DNA of 64,000 nt from Craterostigma plantagineum (lineage: Eukaryota > Streptophyta > Magnoliopsida > Lamiales > Linderniaceae): the NCBI GenBank assembly GCA_027422505.1, contig JAPQWV010001060.1, positions 62,001 to 126,000 on the forward strand. The letters are read 5' to 3'. Positions within the stretch are counted from its first letter, which is position 1; each line of letters starts with the position of its first letter. The position numbers were made by a program, and so were the translations under genes. Below are positions 12,621 to 25,799 of the stretch, piece after piece. The notes below the pieces were generated by a model that saw nothing but the letters and a program-made list of their open reading frames with translations, made no database searches and was not told the DNA's origin.

Positions 12621-13021
12621 CACACATAAATACCTACTTGAATAAAAACATATTATTTAGTATCATGTCAGGAGTTTTTTATATGTAGGTACCTAACAGA
12701 ATAAATTTTCTGCACATGGTACCCGATCCGCCGCAGGTACACCATACAACACATCTGGGTACCCTATATCGACACATCTGGGTACTCTGTGTAATAGAAA
12801 ATGGTACGCCGTATGAGCACATTTAGCTACGTCCTGTTTAAAACATAGATACGCCGTACGAACACACATTAGGTACCCAACATGTTATGATACGCCAACA
12901 CACACATGAAGGTACTGCATGACTGAAGAAACTGTTAAAAATTAAATCGGGTACCTATCTGTAAACTTTTCTGCATGAATGCCTATGTGTAAAAAATTTA
13001 TTCAATTAGGTATTTATGTGT
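12621..13021. mobile_element. inverted-end element with a GGTACC-rich repeat core
   Basis: A 25-bp arm (acacataaatacctacttga...) at 12622-12646 is matched in inverted orientation, with one mismatch, at 12998-13021. Between them lie imperfect tandem units containing ggtacc or gtacgcc and cacatctggg or cacacat. No coding frame. A target duplication was not found, so the superfamily is unassigned. Architecture resembles the elements at 31.2 and 52.4 kb. Confidence 0.55.
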
Positions 13022-13395
13022 AGATGTTCCTAAGAATAATTGCAATTTATTATTGGTGGGATTCTTGGTATGCCAATTTGTCATGTATAATATGTAATCA
13101 CCGTTTTGTATTTATAGTAGTATAAAAATAAATATAAAACCAAAATTTATCCAATTTCAGTTTTTATTTTTAATGTGTTATTAATGATAGCAGTCAGTAG
13201 AGCTTCATCATAAAGTGAACGGATATTTTCCACCGTAACGGTACAAATCAAAACCACGGAATGTAATGTAACATCTATGAGAACCCCCTTTCAGAGTCAG
13301 AGCAGAGAGCAGAGAAACGAAGCCATCGCCTCTTTATTCTTCTTCCTCACTACTCAGCAAGAATCAATATCAAGAAGGAATAATACTCACATTAG

Positions 13396-16229
13396 ATGCC
13401 AACGGAAGAATCAACGACCGTCGACTACGTAATGGAGGCAGCCTCAGGCCCACACTTCTCCGGCCTTCGCTCTCCTTCACCTTCTCCACGCGCCTCTTCA
13501 ATACCCTCTTTTGCCGCTGCAGATGTAACCACCGCGCACAAAGAGCCTTTCGTAATTGGTGAATTTCTCTTTTTATTAGCCCTCGTCCCTCCCCTTTACT
13601 AATGTGTTTTAGTTTTTATTTAATCTTTTCAATCCCGTGGCGTGGAGGGCAGGGGTTTCCGGAGGGACTGCGTCGGGAAAGACAACAGTTTGTGATATGA
13701 TTATCCAGCAACTTCACGATCATCGCGTTGTTCTTGTCAATCAGGTATTTCTTTGAGTGAACATTAGATATTTATATAGCGCATTTTGCGGATATCAGCG
13801 AATGCAGTGGGGAAACGAGACGTTTTTCTAACCCGCTAGGTCTTTCAAGATTTGTCTTTTTCACATCTCAAGGGTTGATTGACGTACCTTGTACTATGAT
13901 TTAGTAATCTCTTTACCGGGTGGTAGTGCAGGACTCTTTCTACCGTGGTTTGACTCCTGAAGAGTTGAAGCGTGTGCACGAATACAATTTCGATCACCCA
14001 GGTGACCTAGAGTTTATATGATCTTGTCAGTTGTACTGTCTGGCTTGAAGTTGGTTTTCTCAGCTTTCTTACAACACATTTGGGGTTTAATTATTTTGAC
14101 ATTTTGGTACAGATGCTTTTGACACAGAGCAGTTCCTTGTGTGCATTGAAAAGCTAAAGAGCGGCCAACCTGTACATGTGCCGATATATGATTTTAAAAC
14201 GCATCAAAGGTGTTCAGAGAGCTTCCGTCAGGTGCACTTTTGTGTTTCTAATTGATTGATTCCGTTGATGGTCCACTATGTCTTTGCAAATTTGGTAAAG
14301 CAAGAATGTTTCGGGTGAATGCAAGGGGGAATATGTAAATTTTCTTCATATTTCCAGGTGAATGCATCTGATGTAATCATATTAGAGGGCATACTTGTTT
14401 TTCACGATCAACGAGTACGGAACTTGATGAGCATGAAAATTTTTGTGGATGCAGGTGAATTGTGAAACTCTTGTGCAGTACACTTGCACTTTTACAATTG
14501 TGATGCATTTGGAGCCTGATGATTTTTTTTCTTCTATGATATCCTATTTGTTTATTCCTTCAGATGCTGATGTGAGGCTGGCTCGAAGAATAAGGCGTGA
14601 TACAGTGGAAAGGGGTAGGGATATTAACTCGGTCCTTGAACAGGTAATGTTGCTGCCTGTTACTATATATTGACCACACCATCTTTCTTTTATTAATGAT
14701 GTTTTCGTATGCAGTATGCAAAATTTGTGAAGCCTGCATTTGAGGATTTTATCCTTCCATCCAAAAAGTATGCTGATGTTATAATACCTCGTGGTGGTGA
14801 TAATCACGTTGCAATTGACTTGATTGTCCAGCATATCCGCACGAAGCTTGGGCAGCACGACCTGTGTAAAATATATGAAAACGTGAATGTTATTCAGTCA
14901 ACTTTTCAGGTGCTTGATTATTTCAATTGTTAATACTATAGGCATTTTTGCATTTGTTTTTTGGCAGATCTATTATTCTTACGCTGACATCCATGTTACA
15001 GATAAGAGGTATGCATACCCTGATTCGAGACCGAGACATATCAAAACATGATTTTGTATTTTACTCTGATAGACTTATCCGTCTGGTAATAGTGAGTTCT
15101 TTTAATGCTGAAATTGTGGAAGACCATATCGGGTGCTTATTTTTCAATACGCTTTTATGTATCAGGTTGTGGAGCATGGTCTTGGCCATCTACCTTTCAC
15201 AGAGAAGCAAATTGTCACCCCTACTGGTATGTCAGATGACATTATTGATAACTGTGCCTCTTCTCATTTCTTTTGTAATGTAATCAACACATGCAGAAGT
15301 TTTTTACTTTATTTACTTTGTGTATTGGAACTGTGGGGATATGTTTCAGGGTCCGTGTATACTGGTGTCGACTTTTGCAAGAAATTGTGTGGAGTTTCTA
15401 TTGTTCGAAGGTAATATTAAAATCGGGCCGTAATATGACACACAGGATGATTGTGAATTCGCTTGTTTATCTTCTTCCTATGGCGTGCAATATGCATTTG
15501 GCGCTGGAAAAATTTCTTCTTCTTATAGACAGTACCAACCATGACAAAGGGATATTGTGGATGTTGTGTTGGTGAAAATATTTGGTTATACATTTTACAG
15601 TGGCGAAAGCATGGAAAATGCACTCCGTGCTTGCTGTAAAGGGATTAAGATAGGGAAGATTTTGATCCACCGCGACGGTGATGACGGGAAGCAGTTCTTA
15701 TCCAATTTCCATATGGCGTGGGCTGAAAATAAATAACACTAAAACTAATGCTTTTCTTTCAACAGCTTATATATGAAAAACTTCCTAATGATATTTGTGA
15801 ACGCCATGTCCTCCTACTTGATCCAGTTCTGGCTACGGGTAACAATCCACAATTGCCGATGAGTTTTAAATTTGTCTGGAATGTGAAGTAGAGTTTCTTT
15901 TTCCTTCTTCTTTCAAGGAAACTCTGCTAATCAGGCAATTGAGTTACTTATCCAGAAAGGAGTCCCAGAATCCCACATTATATTCCTAAATCTGATATCG
16001 GTGAGTTTTTTGAGTCTTGGTCATAGTATCGATTGCTATAGGGACAATGAATGGGGCGTTCATGCATTTCTTCCCGATGCAGGCGCCTGAAGGTGTCCAC
16101 TGTGTTTGCAAGCGATTCCCCTCCTTGAAAATAGTGACATCGGAGATCGACGTGGCGCTAAATGAAGAATTCTGTGTAATACCCGGTCTGGGTGAATTTG
16201 GTGACCGTTACTTTGGCACTGACGATTAG
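13396..16229 (+). CDS. UKL: uridine kinase-like / uracil phosphoribosyltransferase-like protein (UKL)
   Basis: Bifunctional-type plant protein with an N-terminal uridine/cytidine kinase-like domain and a C-terminal UPRT-like domain, in pyrimidine salvage. It starts [20 protein letters not shown]. Exon 1 ends at 13558. Exon 2 (from 13653) supplies the P-loop [13 protein letters not shown]. Following exons give [61 protein letters not shown] and [16 protein letters not shown]. The UPRT half starts near [20 protein letters not shown] (15001 on) and includes [19 protein letters not shown] and the PRPP-loop region [19 protein letters not shown], ending [15 protein letters not shown] at 16229. About 12-14 exons, all with readable junctions and no disabling changes. 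In Arabidopsis UKLs, kinase function is better supported than UPRT function. Confidence 0.93.
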
Positions 16230-16555
16230 TTTTGTCTTACTATTTGTTACTTTGTACTCCAATTCTGCTGCTATAAACTGGTCATGTTCTGATACTTCTG
16301 GAGACAAATGATGGTTGTTCTCTATCTCTCTCACCCCCTCTGGCAATGAAATTTTTGAGAAGTAAACATATATTCGACACAAACAACAAGGCCTGCTGTT
16401 ATTTCTTCTTTTGAACGCTTCATCTGTGATGGTCTTTATAACGAGAGATGCATATATATTAATCCTGAGATAGAATAACTGTTCCATGAATGTAGGGAAA
16501 AAAAATTACTTTTTTTTCTTAAAACAAAAAAAGAACATAGTATATGGAGATGAGA

Positions 16556-19300
16556 TCAATGTCCCTTTTTATTTCCCTTGGAGTTCTCCAGGTGTGGGAA
16601 GGCGCTCAATATGTTGTGAGCAATCAAGTCCTGCCTCGTCAAAATTCCAAGCACTGGAGATACCTGCCCAAATAAAAAGCTGCATCTCGAAAACATCTCT
16701 GTAATTGTATAGTAAGAGAGGTTAATGGATAGTGATACTTACCCCAGCTGCTTGATATTTCGGCAGAACAAGCATATGTCTGACCCCGACTTGCCTAAAG
16801 AGAACCATTGCTTTTGCAACAGAGGCACTCTCAAGCACAGTATATGGCGTTGTATTAGTCAGTGGGTGCAAATCAACATACATTTCCATTTCCTCCTTTG
16901 TCGCCGTCACCTCCTCTATCTTCCCACCTCGTTCGGCCAAGTCAATGGAGGTAAACTTTCGTCTCACTTCCCAGTCTTCAGTTCTTCTAGGTTCTTTCAA
17001 GAACCACTTCTTCTTCAGCGCCAGGATAAGATGAGCTCTCAGTATCACCCCATGAAGTTCAATCGCGCCGCCGCCACTTGGCGAGCCCCCAGAATCCAGA
17101 ACGGGAAAACCGTTGTGTGTTGTGTTCTTCAAAACTTCCACTATCCGACCAACTTTCTCAATTCCACAAAGTGTCACCACTGACGGCTTAGCATCAATGA
17201 GGTCACCGACTGTAATATTTCGCATCCATGGCTCAGGGTGTGCTTCCATGAAAGGTAGGCCTTTAAGTTCTAAGATTATCTCGTATATGCTTGGGTTGAA
17301 GCAGTCTCCCACAGTTTTAGCTATTAAAAGAACCAGCATCGTGATGGGTAGCAAGAGAAGGTTGTTGGTGAGTTCGAGAAATATTACGCATAAAGAAACG
17401 GTCATCCTCATCGAACCAGCCATGAGAGAGGCTGCACCAAGAACAGCGTATAGTCCTTGATCGATCTTCGTGTATGGTCCCATGGCTATACCAAGCATTC
17501 GCCCGTAAGCTGAGCCCATTAAGATTATGGGGAGGAACAAACCAGATGGAACGGCTATGCCAAAAGTGATGAGTCCCAGGACACAATATAATACAAAGAA
17601 GATGACCAGGGATGACAAAAGGAACTCTCTTGGAGTGTTGGTGGAGAAAATGTTTCTAACAGCATCATCGTTTGTTGTAAGGAGGAGAGTGGCTAAGTCG
17701 TTGTAATAACCATCCGGGCAGTTGAATTTCTTGAAATTTCCGGCTCGGCCGCTGTTAGGACACGAGTCAGATTGGGAAGGGTCACAGGCCTGGCACTTGG
17801 CAAGGAAAGGAAGCCCATATTGGCAAACGGAAGTAAAAATGCACACACTTAGAGCAAGTAGTAGTTTATGCCATCTGCCTTTTCTGCAAAACAGAAATAC
17901 AGTGCAAGGTTCAGAACTAGAAGTCACAAAAAGGAAAAAAGATCGTCTAGCTCACTTGTTGATGATATTGTAGAACACCAGCACTTTGTGCAGAAGGTAA
18001 TTGTAAAGGCTCCCCAAAACACCACCGATGACTCCTATCACAACCACAGGGATGAGATCCACTGGCTGGTACGTTATTGAAACCTCACTCACATCAAACA
18101 TGATTAGCCCTCCTTGGCCGAAAAGTCCGCAATTTCCATATTTGCATATCTCCATAAATGCTCTCAGCACAACGACCACAACTGCAGTGCTGAAGAATGT
18201 TCTCCACAGCAAAGCACTTCTCCACCATGTGGCCACTTCTTCCAAAGCAAATAAGACCCCACCCACGGGTGCTCGAAAAGCTGCACAAACACCTGATGAG
18301 GAGCCACATGTTATCAGATCCCGCCGATCTCTGTCATTGTTGAAGTATCTAAGCCAGCGCCACTTTATGCGGTAATTGTCGGGTCCCCCTTGTCCTAACA
18401 ACGAAGCAATGCAGCTTCCTATGTGCACGAGAGGCCCTTCTTTTCCAAGATCCAAACCTGCAGAGACTACTCCAATGCTACCAATGATCTGCGAAAGTTT
18501 GGCTTTAATTTAAATTCATTTAGTCATGCGAGATGTCACGAAACGTAGTGCAAATAGATCATACCTTAACAAGTAATGTTGTTGCTCCAAACATATTAGG
18601 TGTGTCCACTCCATTGAGATACGCTTTAATTTCAGGAATTCCAGGGCCAGCTGCTGTAGGTGCAAAAAGAACGCAGAGAAGAGCAGCTACTAGAGTTAGA
18701 AGAAAATTTACTCCGGCCATGTATATGAATCCTGCCATGTATCTGCTCCATTCAAATATATCGGAATGAGAACGACAATTTACCGATCTATGTTTGATGA
18801 TTAGCAATAGCTTTTGATTACCTTTCCTGTTCGATATATTTGACCACCGCAAGAAATTTATAACCAGCGATGTTTTCAACCGCAAGATTGATCAGAGTAG
18901 CTATTAATCCCGTGAGAAGCCCAACTAAGAAGGCCAACAACCATTTCAAGAATATGTACTGCAACACTTGGACTCTTGATCTGCTTCTCCAATCCTGCTT
19001 GAAGAGATCGTTCTCATTGATCCTAACATCATAACAGTAGCATAAGCACAAGAACATCCTCAACAGTATTATGGTTATAGATCACTGAACCACCAAAATC
19101 AGAAGTACTTACTCGTAATCCAAGCTCTCTATGTGAGAAACTTTGGCTCCTACTATGGCCAACGGATTAGAAGAAAGCGTTCGGTTCCTTTTGAGCAGAG
19201 GCTGTTGAAGATCATTGCTTTCGAAGTCTCGTTCTACTTCATCTTCTTCAACTTGGCTTGCTGCTTCTGCTTCAACAGGCTTGTTGCTATAATCATCCAT
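16556..19300 (-). CDS. CLC: CLC-a/b-type vacuolar anion/H+ exchanger
   Basis: Voltage-type CLC transporter, expected in the tonoplast, exchanging nitrate or chloride for protons. The start at 19300 (MDDYSNKPVEAEAAS) precedes the conserved SNPLAIVGAKVSHIESLDYE. Selectivity motif 1 is GPGIPEIKAYLNGVDTP, with Pro in the position that makes Arabidopsis CLC-a nitrate-selective (CLC-c has Ser). Gating Glu is in GKEGPLVHIG, and the proton Glu is in GGVLFALEEVATWW. The third filter segment is in FGIAVPSGLFLPIILMGSAY. Two CBS domains follow (LKGLPFMEAHPEPWMRN; TPYTVLESASVAKAMVLFRQ), and the last exon encodes LGILTRQDLIAHNILSAFPH with a TGA at 16556-16558. Length, order and catalytic residues are those of a full, active family member. 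Closest to CLC-a/CLC-b; which of the two cannot be decided. Confidence 0.94.
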
Positions 19301-20558
19301 CGTGTCAGATAAAGAAAGAAAGAAACTTCTCTTGTAATGTAAATCGATTTCCGCTTCTCTTGGAGGGCAAAAGGACAATGCAATTGGGAAGGCTTTTCTC
19401 TTTATTTCTAAATTTTTAAATGCCAAGCCAATGCATCATATTTTACACAATTGTTACTTTCAACATCAAGAGTATGGGAACTTAAAAAGTTTATTACAGT
19501 TCATCAATATTACGTAACATTATTCAATACCATGTGGCAATTGACAGATCAGCCATGATCCCTTATGAAGTACACATGTAGCAAGACTCGTGGTGGAGTG
19601 GAGCATCGCAACTAGATTTGGCCTTTCGAATACATTGCGAGTCATTTTATTCAAATCAAATAGGGGTTGCTATTATTGAGCTGTCTGTTTCTGGACTGGA
19701 TGGACCCCATTCCACAAATTTTAAATAATAAAACCGATGATATCATTCATGTGAAGTTGCAATAATGTATTCCCGTGATCTTCAACCTCTTCATCTATAA
19801 ATATCTTTGGTGTTATGTTATTATGAAGATATTAACGAGTATGTATAAATTAGCAAGTACTTGTACAAGTTCTTCTTTAGTCTTCAAATTGTTTTGTCAG
19901 ACACGCTTCTTCTAGGAGCAAATAAACAACATTAGGTCATCCCAACCCATCTCTTGGAGGAATGTGAGGTTCAGAACATAAGATTAAATTCGTACGTTTT
20001 GTGGCTGCTGGCTGCTGCATCAAGAGCTGTAGTACATTTCGGTTCGTTTACAGATATAAGAATTAACTAAATCCGACATTTTTATTCCAATAAGCCCGAG
20101 GCCAAAACCCTCGAAAAACATGCAATAAAGAAGGTGCAATTAACCATGAAGAGTTAGTGCTTGCAATGAATGAAGAGATGGCCCTTCAGTTAGCCCTCTC
20201 CGTTATCTTTGATATTATATGCCAAATTGGCTGTAAACTTCACGAGCCATAAGAGGCAATAGTAAATAAAGCAAGTAATATCATTCAGACTCCTCAGAGT
20301 CGCCCCTTTGACAAAAATTCGCAAACAAGACCCAAAGAACAAGCCTTAACATATTCAGACAGCCCCAACATAGATAGTATTAATCAATCACACATCAGCC
20401 ACCAATGAAAAAAAACCTCGTGCTGATGTTTAGATGGCACCGGCACATTACCATTCATCCTCTCACACATAAACACAATGAAAGCAACAACCTCGCAAAC
20501 AATATGGAAACATTACACCAGATCTGATCTTCTTTGTGTGTAGTGTAGGCTTCACCAT
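19301..20558. other. intergenic, between CLC and the MFS gene
   Basis: The 5' flank of the CLC gene and the 3' flank of the next minus-strand gene. AT-rich, no convincing frame on either strand and no repeat boundary recognised. Confidence 0.5.
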
Positions 20559-22899
20559 TCACCTTCGAGTTGTACCGTAGAGATTGACGTAGACTGTCTT
20601 TGTTCGGTACACCAGAATCATGCTCAATACAGCAGCAATGATGCAAAGTCCACACATGATCAAAGAAGTTAAAAAGAAGCATATGGCACCTTCACACTTC
20701 AGCGGCTCTTCAAGATGGGCATAACTTGTAAACGAAGATGATAAACTACGGTAGATATGATTTTGCCCGTGTGCCTGTTTCTCTGCCTCTCTATCATATA
20801 TACTACTAGCAATGAGACCCGAGAAAACTAAGGAACCAGCAGGGTTTGCTACGGTAAGAAAATTGTATATTGCACCAAACTTTTTCAATCCAAAGAGCTC
20901 TGATGCAGCAGCTGGCACTATTGCCCAATGTGCTCCATAGCCTAGTCCCACAACAAGTGTTCCAAGGTACATTGCACTAGGCCAACCCATGGCAAAGAAG
21001 AAATGCCCTATTGCCATTATGGCCTGTGCAGACGCCATGGCTATGTGTCTTGGATATGCATAGTCCCTGTATCATCATATTTGCAAAACAATTTAAATTA
21101 AACATCCAAGCGAGTCAAAGAAGTACGTTTTTCTACTAAAACTAGTATGGATTCAGACCGGACAATTTTTTCGGAGAAGTAACCACCACCAACACGACCC
21201 AGAAAGTTCCAAATGCTGATCGTGGAGACAAAGACATGTGTGTTATCGTAACCTAACGACTGGCTCATCTGTCCCAAGTTATCGATTACAGTCAATCCGG
21301 ACCCAGAACCCAAGAGAAGAGAGAAAAATATGAGCCAAAAATCTGCCTTTATCAATGCCTCCATTAAAGTGAAGTCTTCCCCTCTATGTGGTCTTCTTTT
21401 CTTGATTCTTACTGCACCTTCTGCAGCAGCTTGGGCTAGTCTTGCTTGGAGCTGAGCAATTCTCTTATATCTCTCAGAAGCGGGAAGCAAATCTACTTCT
21501 TTGGGCTTTTCATCTTCCATTTCACTAAATATGATTTCCTGGGCGTATTCTTCAGACTTGCTTGACCCTTGTTTTGACGTATCGGGTAGAAGAGCCTCTT
21601 CTGTTGGCGATCTTTGTTCCCCAGAAATGTTCAGTGTTACCGGGATGGCAATAGGAATAAACAAAAGCACAAATAATATCACGGTCAAGATTGTAATCAC
21701 CAAACTGCTTAGATCCACTAGATCTTGCACAAGCATGACCCCCATCAAATATGCAGCCAAAAGGAGGCATATGCTGTAAATAATGGAGAAGCTGAATCCA
21801 TCTGACGATCTGATTTGTCTGTGGCCTCCTACTGGCCTCACGACAAACATCAGAGCAATGGCCACCATTGTTGGCCCAACCGCAACCATGAATATCAGCG
21901 AAGCATGATCTGGAGAGTGCATTAAGGCGTATATCTGTGTTAGAATTGCACCGCTAAGCCCTGCAAAACCCTTCAGAATCCCCACAACAGGACCACGACT
22001 TTTGGGGAAGTTCTGAACGCAAGAGACTAGTGCTGCTGTGTTGAAGTACGTTTCGCCATTGGTTCCAATAAAGATGAGAATGCACATCTGCGTATAAAAT
22101 GTAGGAAAAAATTAAATGGGTATTATGAGATCAAAGGAAGAAAAGCACATAAATTTTCAGATAGAATCCATGTGCATTATGTAGACGCTCATCAGAAAGC
22201 AAAGATCTGGGTCAACATAGGACGCCTACAGATTACAAAACGAAGCTAACAGAAAAGTGCATCGTTTATACTTCCTACCAATCAACAGAGTACGTAGCCT
22301 TGACTAGACATGCAATTCAAGGGATCACATTCATACCGATTAAAATCATGTTCAGTTAAACAAGAAGGGGCTATTGGAAGCCCAATTATGATAATTACAT
22401 TAATCGCATACATAAGGGATCCGTGATCAAAATGATATCCACACAGTCCAATATGCATCAGGTTCAAACTAATAAATATCAATCCGAGTAGAAAAACAAT
22501 AGAAGGGGAAAACGAAGGATCGTAGGCAGAAAGAAAGAACCACGATAGACAGATACTCACAGCCCACAAAGGCAAGACCGGAACTCTACCCGTGACTACA
22601 AGCCAAACCCAACCATAGCCAACAAAATTCTGAATTGCACCGATCAAAAGAGCAGCCCATAAAGGCAGAATCTCAGATAAGCTACCAGCCAAAAATCCGA
22701 CGCTGTCACCTAAATCTTTCGCCACACCCAATCTCGCAATTTGTTTTTGATTGTAGCTCAAAGAAGTTTTTATGGTTGGTGAGATGCTGCCAAACAAATA
22801 CCCAACACCGGCACATGATTGTATCCACATTGCGGCAACAAAAACCAGCCATCTATTGTTGAAAAATGAAGAGAGCCTCTCGCGCAGAGAAAAAGACAT
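20559..22899 (-). CDS. nodulin-like / NFD4-type major facilitator
   Basis: Three exons, 22561-22899, 21159-22087 and 20559-21066, join in frame to 591 residues. The N-terminus, with NNRWLVFVAAMWIQSCAGVG, YLFGSISPTIKTSLSYNQKQ and the following glycine-rich helices, is the Nodulin-like domain. The middle has TYFNTAALVSCVQNFPKSRG, PVVGILKGFAGLSGAILTQI and a long hydrophilic loop (about residues 270-350) rich in Glu and Lys. The C-terminal half has DFWLIFFSLLLGSGSGLTVI and later GHFFFAMGWPSAMYLGTLVV. Twelve or so membrane segments are visible. This is the family of NUCLEAR FUSION DEFECTIVE 4 and related probable monocarboxylate-like carriers; the substrate is not known. Splice donors and acceptors are canonical and no disabling change is visible. 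Confidence 0.93.
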
Positions 22900-24445
22900 G
22901 TTTCTCTTTTAAGAATTGGTAAGGCTCAGTAATCAAAAGAATTTGGTTTTACGGGGAGAGGAGCAGACTCGTCCTTGTTGGGAGAGAAATCAAAGACTTA
23001 TTTGACTTGGAGGGGGGAGGAGGAGGATATCATATGTGTGTCCTCTTGATTCCAAGGGTCGGGAGATAGTGATGGGATTCAAAACAATAACAAATAAACA
23101 AAAAGGGTGAAGAAGATGGCTTGTCCTCATCGGAAATAAGTTCGCATACTTGTCACGTGTATAATATATTAAATAAAATTTGACGAAACGAAATATTGTT
23201 GCTATTCATTCATGGCTTGTCCTATTTTCTGGTTTTTGCCGATCATCAACCGATGCACATAAGATTATGAATGATGAATCAACGATGCCCACTTGCATTT
23301 GCTTCCGATGGCATGGAACAACAAAACAATCATTATAGCACCACAGTTAATTACAGGCGAAAAATATATTAAATATGGTACTTATCTTGTCCAGCTAGCA
23401 TCCGATGGCAAATTGCAGGGAGTAAAAGACCCTTCACAGCAGCAGATCTCACGTGCACGTGCTCTTTCACTTCAGTAAGAACATATATTGTATTTGTATT
23501 GTATCGCAATCGAATCATCTATGAGTATGCCTGTCGTACCAATTGCACTTGCGTTTTAACAGAAACGATTTGCCATTCAGATGACCGTCAAACTGTGTTG
23601 TTTTGGAACCCTATTGAAGTCTCCTTAATTGAATTAAATGAAGGTGAAAGATATCATAGACGGAAGAAACTGACTTGATGGTTCAGACATTTTACTTCGG
23701 TTAGAACTAAAGTACAAGACTGTTGCATTTCGAGGTGGTTTCTAATATGTTATTTAGGTTGCGTCGAAGAGTAGTTTGATAATGACATGAGTATTCTCCG
23801 CCGACTCATTATGTGGGTCATGCAAGGCCTACCTAATGATTACCACTTTATTGATAAAAAAATAATAATAAAAGAAAGCATGTCATTTAAACAAAAGCAA
23901 ATCGCATTATAGTACTGGAAATTGGTTTGGTTATTACTGTATAATAATAGATATTGTTCCTCTTGGGATTTTCGCATGGTAAAATATCAAATCCAACTAA
24001 AGGAGTCCGAGGGGTGCCCGCAGATCTCCTATCGACGAAGGCCGAGAACTCAAACTCATGAAATCACTCTAAGAAAGCACAGACTATATATAGTCGCTTG
24101 GAACCCTTCACTCGTTCTAAGAAAGCAGATAGTCACATCAAAAGGGAGAGGGAGAATGAGAGGGAGAGAAAGATGCTGTAAAACGCAAACAACAGATGAA
24201 TTTTTGTAAAGGCAATAATCAAATGAAAAGCTTTATTTTGCTGTGCTAGAAACAAAAATAAAGAAGAGTAGAGAAAAATACAGAACAAGCAGAGGTAGGC
24301 ATCCCCGTCTTACTTGTTATTCCACAAAAATATATATTTAAGTAACACATACAGTACGTACATGGCAATCACAAACTGGTTAAGATATTATACAGGGATA
24401 GAAATGAAAGACAAGACAGACACGAGTTGATGGTAAAGAAGAAGG
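22900..24445. other. intergenic, no gene seen
   Basis: The 5' flank of the MFS gene and, at the right, the 3' flank of the DUF3339 gene. Short frames at 23293-23478 and 23922-24209 have no family resemblance. No repeat boundary recognised. Confidence 0.45.
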
Positions 24446-24652
24446 TTAGGCATAGATGTGAATGTTGAGCACTACGAGGAACAGAACAAGAAGCAAACCA
24501 TAGATGACACCGTGTAAAACCATAGCTGGCAGATTGGTCTTCATGCTTAGAAATTCCACAGGCTTGTTCTTTCCAGGTAGCTGAATTAACAATCCTGGGC
24601 ACAAGAACCCAAACAGTGCAGTAGCTATGATCAGACCAGCGTAATCATGCAT
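24446..24652 (-). CDS. DUF3339 small membrane protein, 68 aa
   Basis: Intronless frame MHDYAGLIIATALFGFLCPG ... MVLHGVIYGLLLVLFLVVLN-IHIYA. It has two hydrophobic helices (about residues 6-25 and 43-64) around the conserved segment LLIQLPGKNKPVEFLSMKTN. The PGLL-QLPG, EF--MKT and terminal VHIY/IHIY motifs and the 66-72-residue length define the plant DUF3339 family, usually present as many small paralogues. The function of the family is unknown. The start is the only ATG that gives the family N-terminus. Confidence 0.9.
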   Translation of the reverse strand: MHDYAGLIIATALFGFLCPGLLIQLPGKNKPVEFLSMKTNLPAMVLHGVIYGLLLVLFLVVLNIHIYA

Positions 24653-25105
24653 CCTTCTTCTTCTGATGATGACTTATGAATTTCTGGCTGGGAATGGAGG
24701 AGAGTGAAACTAACGCAAGTGATAAAAGAAAGAATATAGAATTTCATCTACTTTAGCTTTTTGGTTGTCCACCACCTTGTACCATGGTTGTCCCTTGATT
24801 TCCTTTATTCTTTTCTGTTTGCTGGAATAATTTTTTTATTTATCTAAGCTGTATATAATAAATTTGACCCTTTCCCCTTTGATTTGATTGTTTCCAAATG
24901 GATGAAGAAAACGAGTAGTTGATTTAAAGGAAATAGCACTAGTTCTTGGTGGAAAGGCAATTAAAGGCAATAATTATATGTGGTTGTGGATATGTGTTTC
25001 AAGTGCCATTAATGCAGCCTTGACTCCAAACTCCCATCCCGGCTATTTCTCCCCAAAGATTAGTGGGCACGGAGATTAAGAAACCACATTATTTTAATAT
25101 TATAG
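24653..25105. other. intergenic, promoter side of the DUF3339 gene
   Basis: AT-rich sequence with no recognisable gene; it ends at the TRIM target duplication at 25106. Confidence 0.5.
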
Positions 25106-25664
25106 TATACTGTAGGGATTTTTTCAGACCCAATTCCAGCCCAAACCCAACCCGATATAAGTTTGTGGGGTTCCTCTCTAAAACCAATTGGCAATAGAGG
25201 GAGTGAACCAACAAGCTTATAAACCATCAATTTTTTCTTTTAACTTTCGGTGTGGGATAGCAGTTTGCACTACCCAACCTCCCCTCAAACTCTAGACCAC
25301 ACACCGGGCCTCCCTTACGACGATTATCTGCGCCACGCGCTTCTACCGCAATCCCTGCACCAAGCGCTTCTCATCGCAGATTCACCAGTCGTCTCTCCAA
25401 GGGCCGGGGACACACCACCCACACCGTATCCGGGCTAGAATTTTTCCATCTGAAGGCACCCTCACGCCTTCGTCCACGCTCACCGCAACATGTAGGGATT
25501 TTTTGAGGCCCAATTCCAGCCCAAACCCAAGCCCGTATAAGCTTGTGGGGTTCCTCTCTAAAACCACTTGGCTATAGAGGGAGTGAGCCCACAAGCTTAT
25601 AAACCACTCAAATTTTCCTTAATCTACCGGTGTGGGATAGCAGTTTGCACTATCCAACATATAC
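25106..25664 (-). mobile_element. complete TRIM retrotransposon with TSD TATAC
   Basis: Direct repeats of 169 bp lie at 25111-25279 and 25491-25659 (plus-strand sequence tgtagggatttttt ... gtttgcactaycca). TATAC flanks the element at 25106-25110 and 25660-25664. Read on the minus strand, the LTR starts TGTTGGATAGTGC and ends CCCTACA, and a purine tract (GAGTTTGAGGGGAGG) precedes the 3' LTR. The sequence after the 5' LTR, TGTTGCGGTGAGCG, is not the usual tRNA-Met site. The roughly 210-bp interior is GC-rich and encodes no retroelement protein. Total 549 bp between duplications. Confidence 0.87.
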
Positions 25665-25799
25665 CTTTTGAGGTATGGAGAGAGAAAAATTATTAGTAGA
25701 CACGCAAATCAAGAATACTTTTTTAGCATTAATGGTGTTATTAGTTTAATTAGTGGGATAAGTTTTTTTACCAAAAATGGAAATGAGAAGACTTATGTG

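Noticed and set aside
16725..18375. Several plus-strand frames of 80-150 aa
   Set aside because: Antisense shadows of CLC exons.
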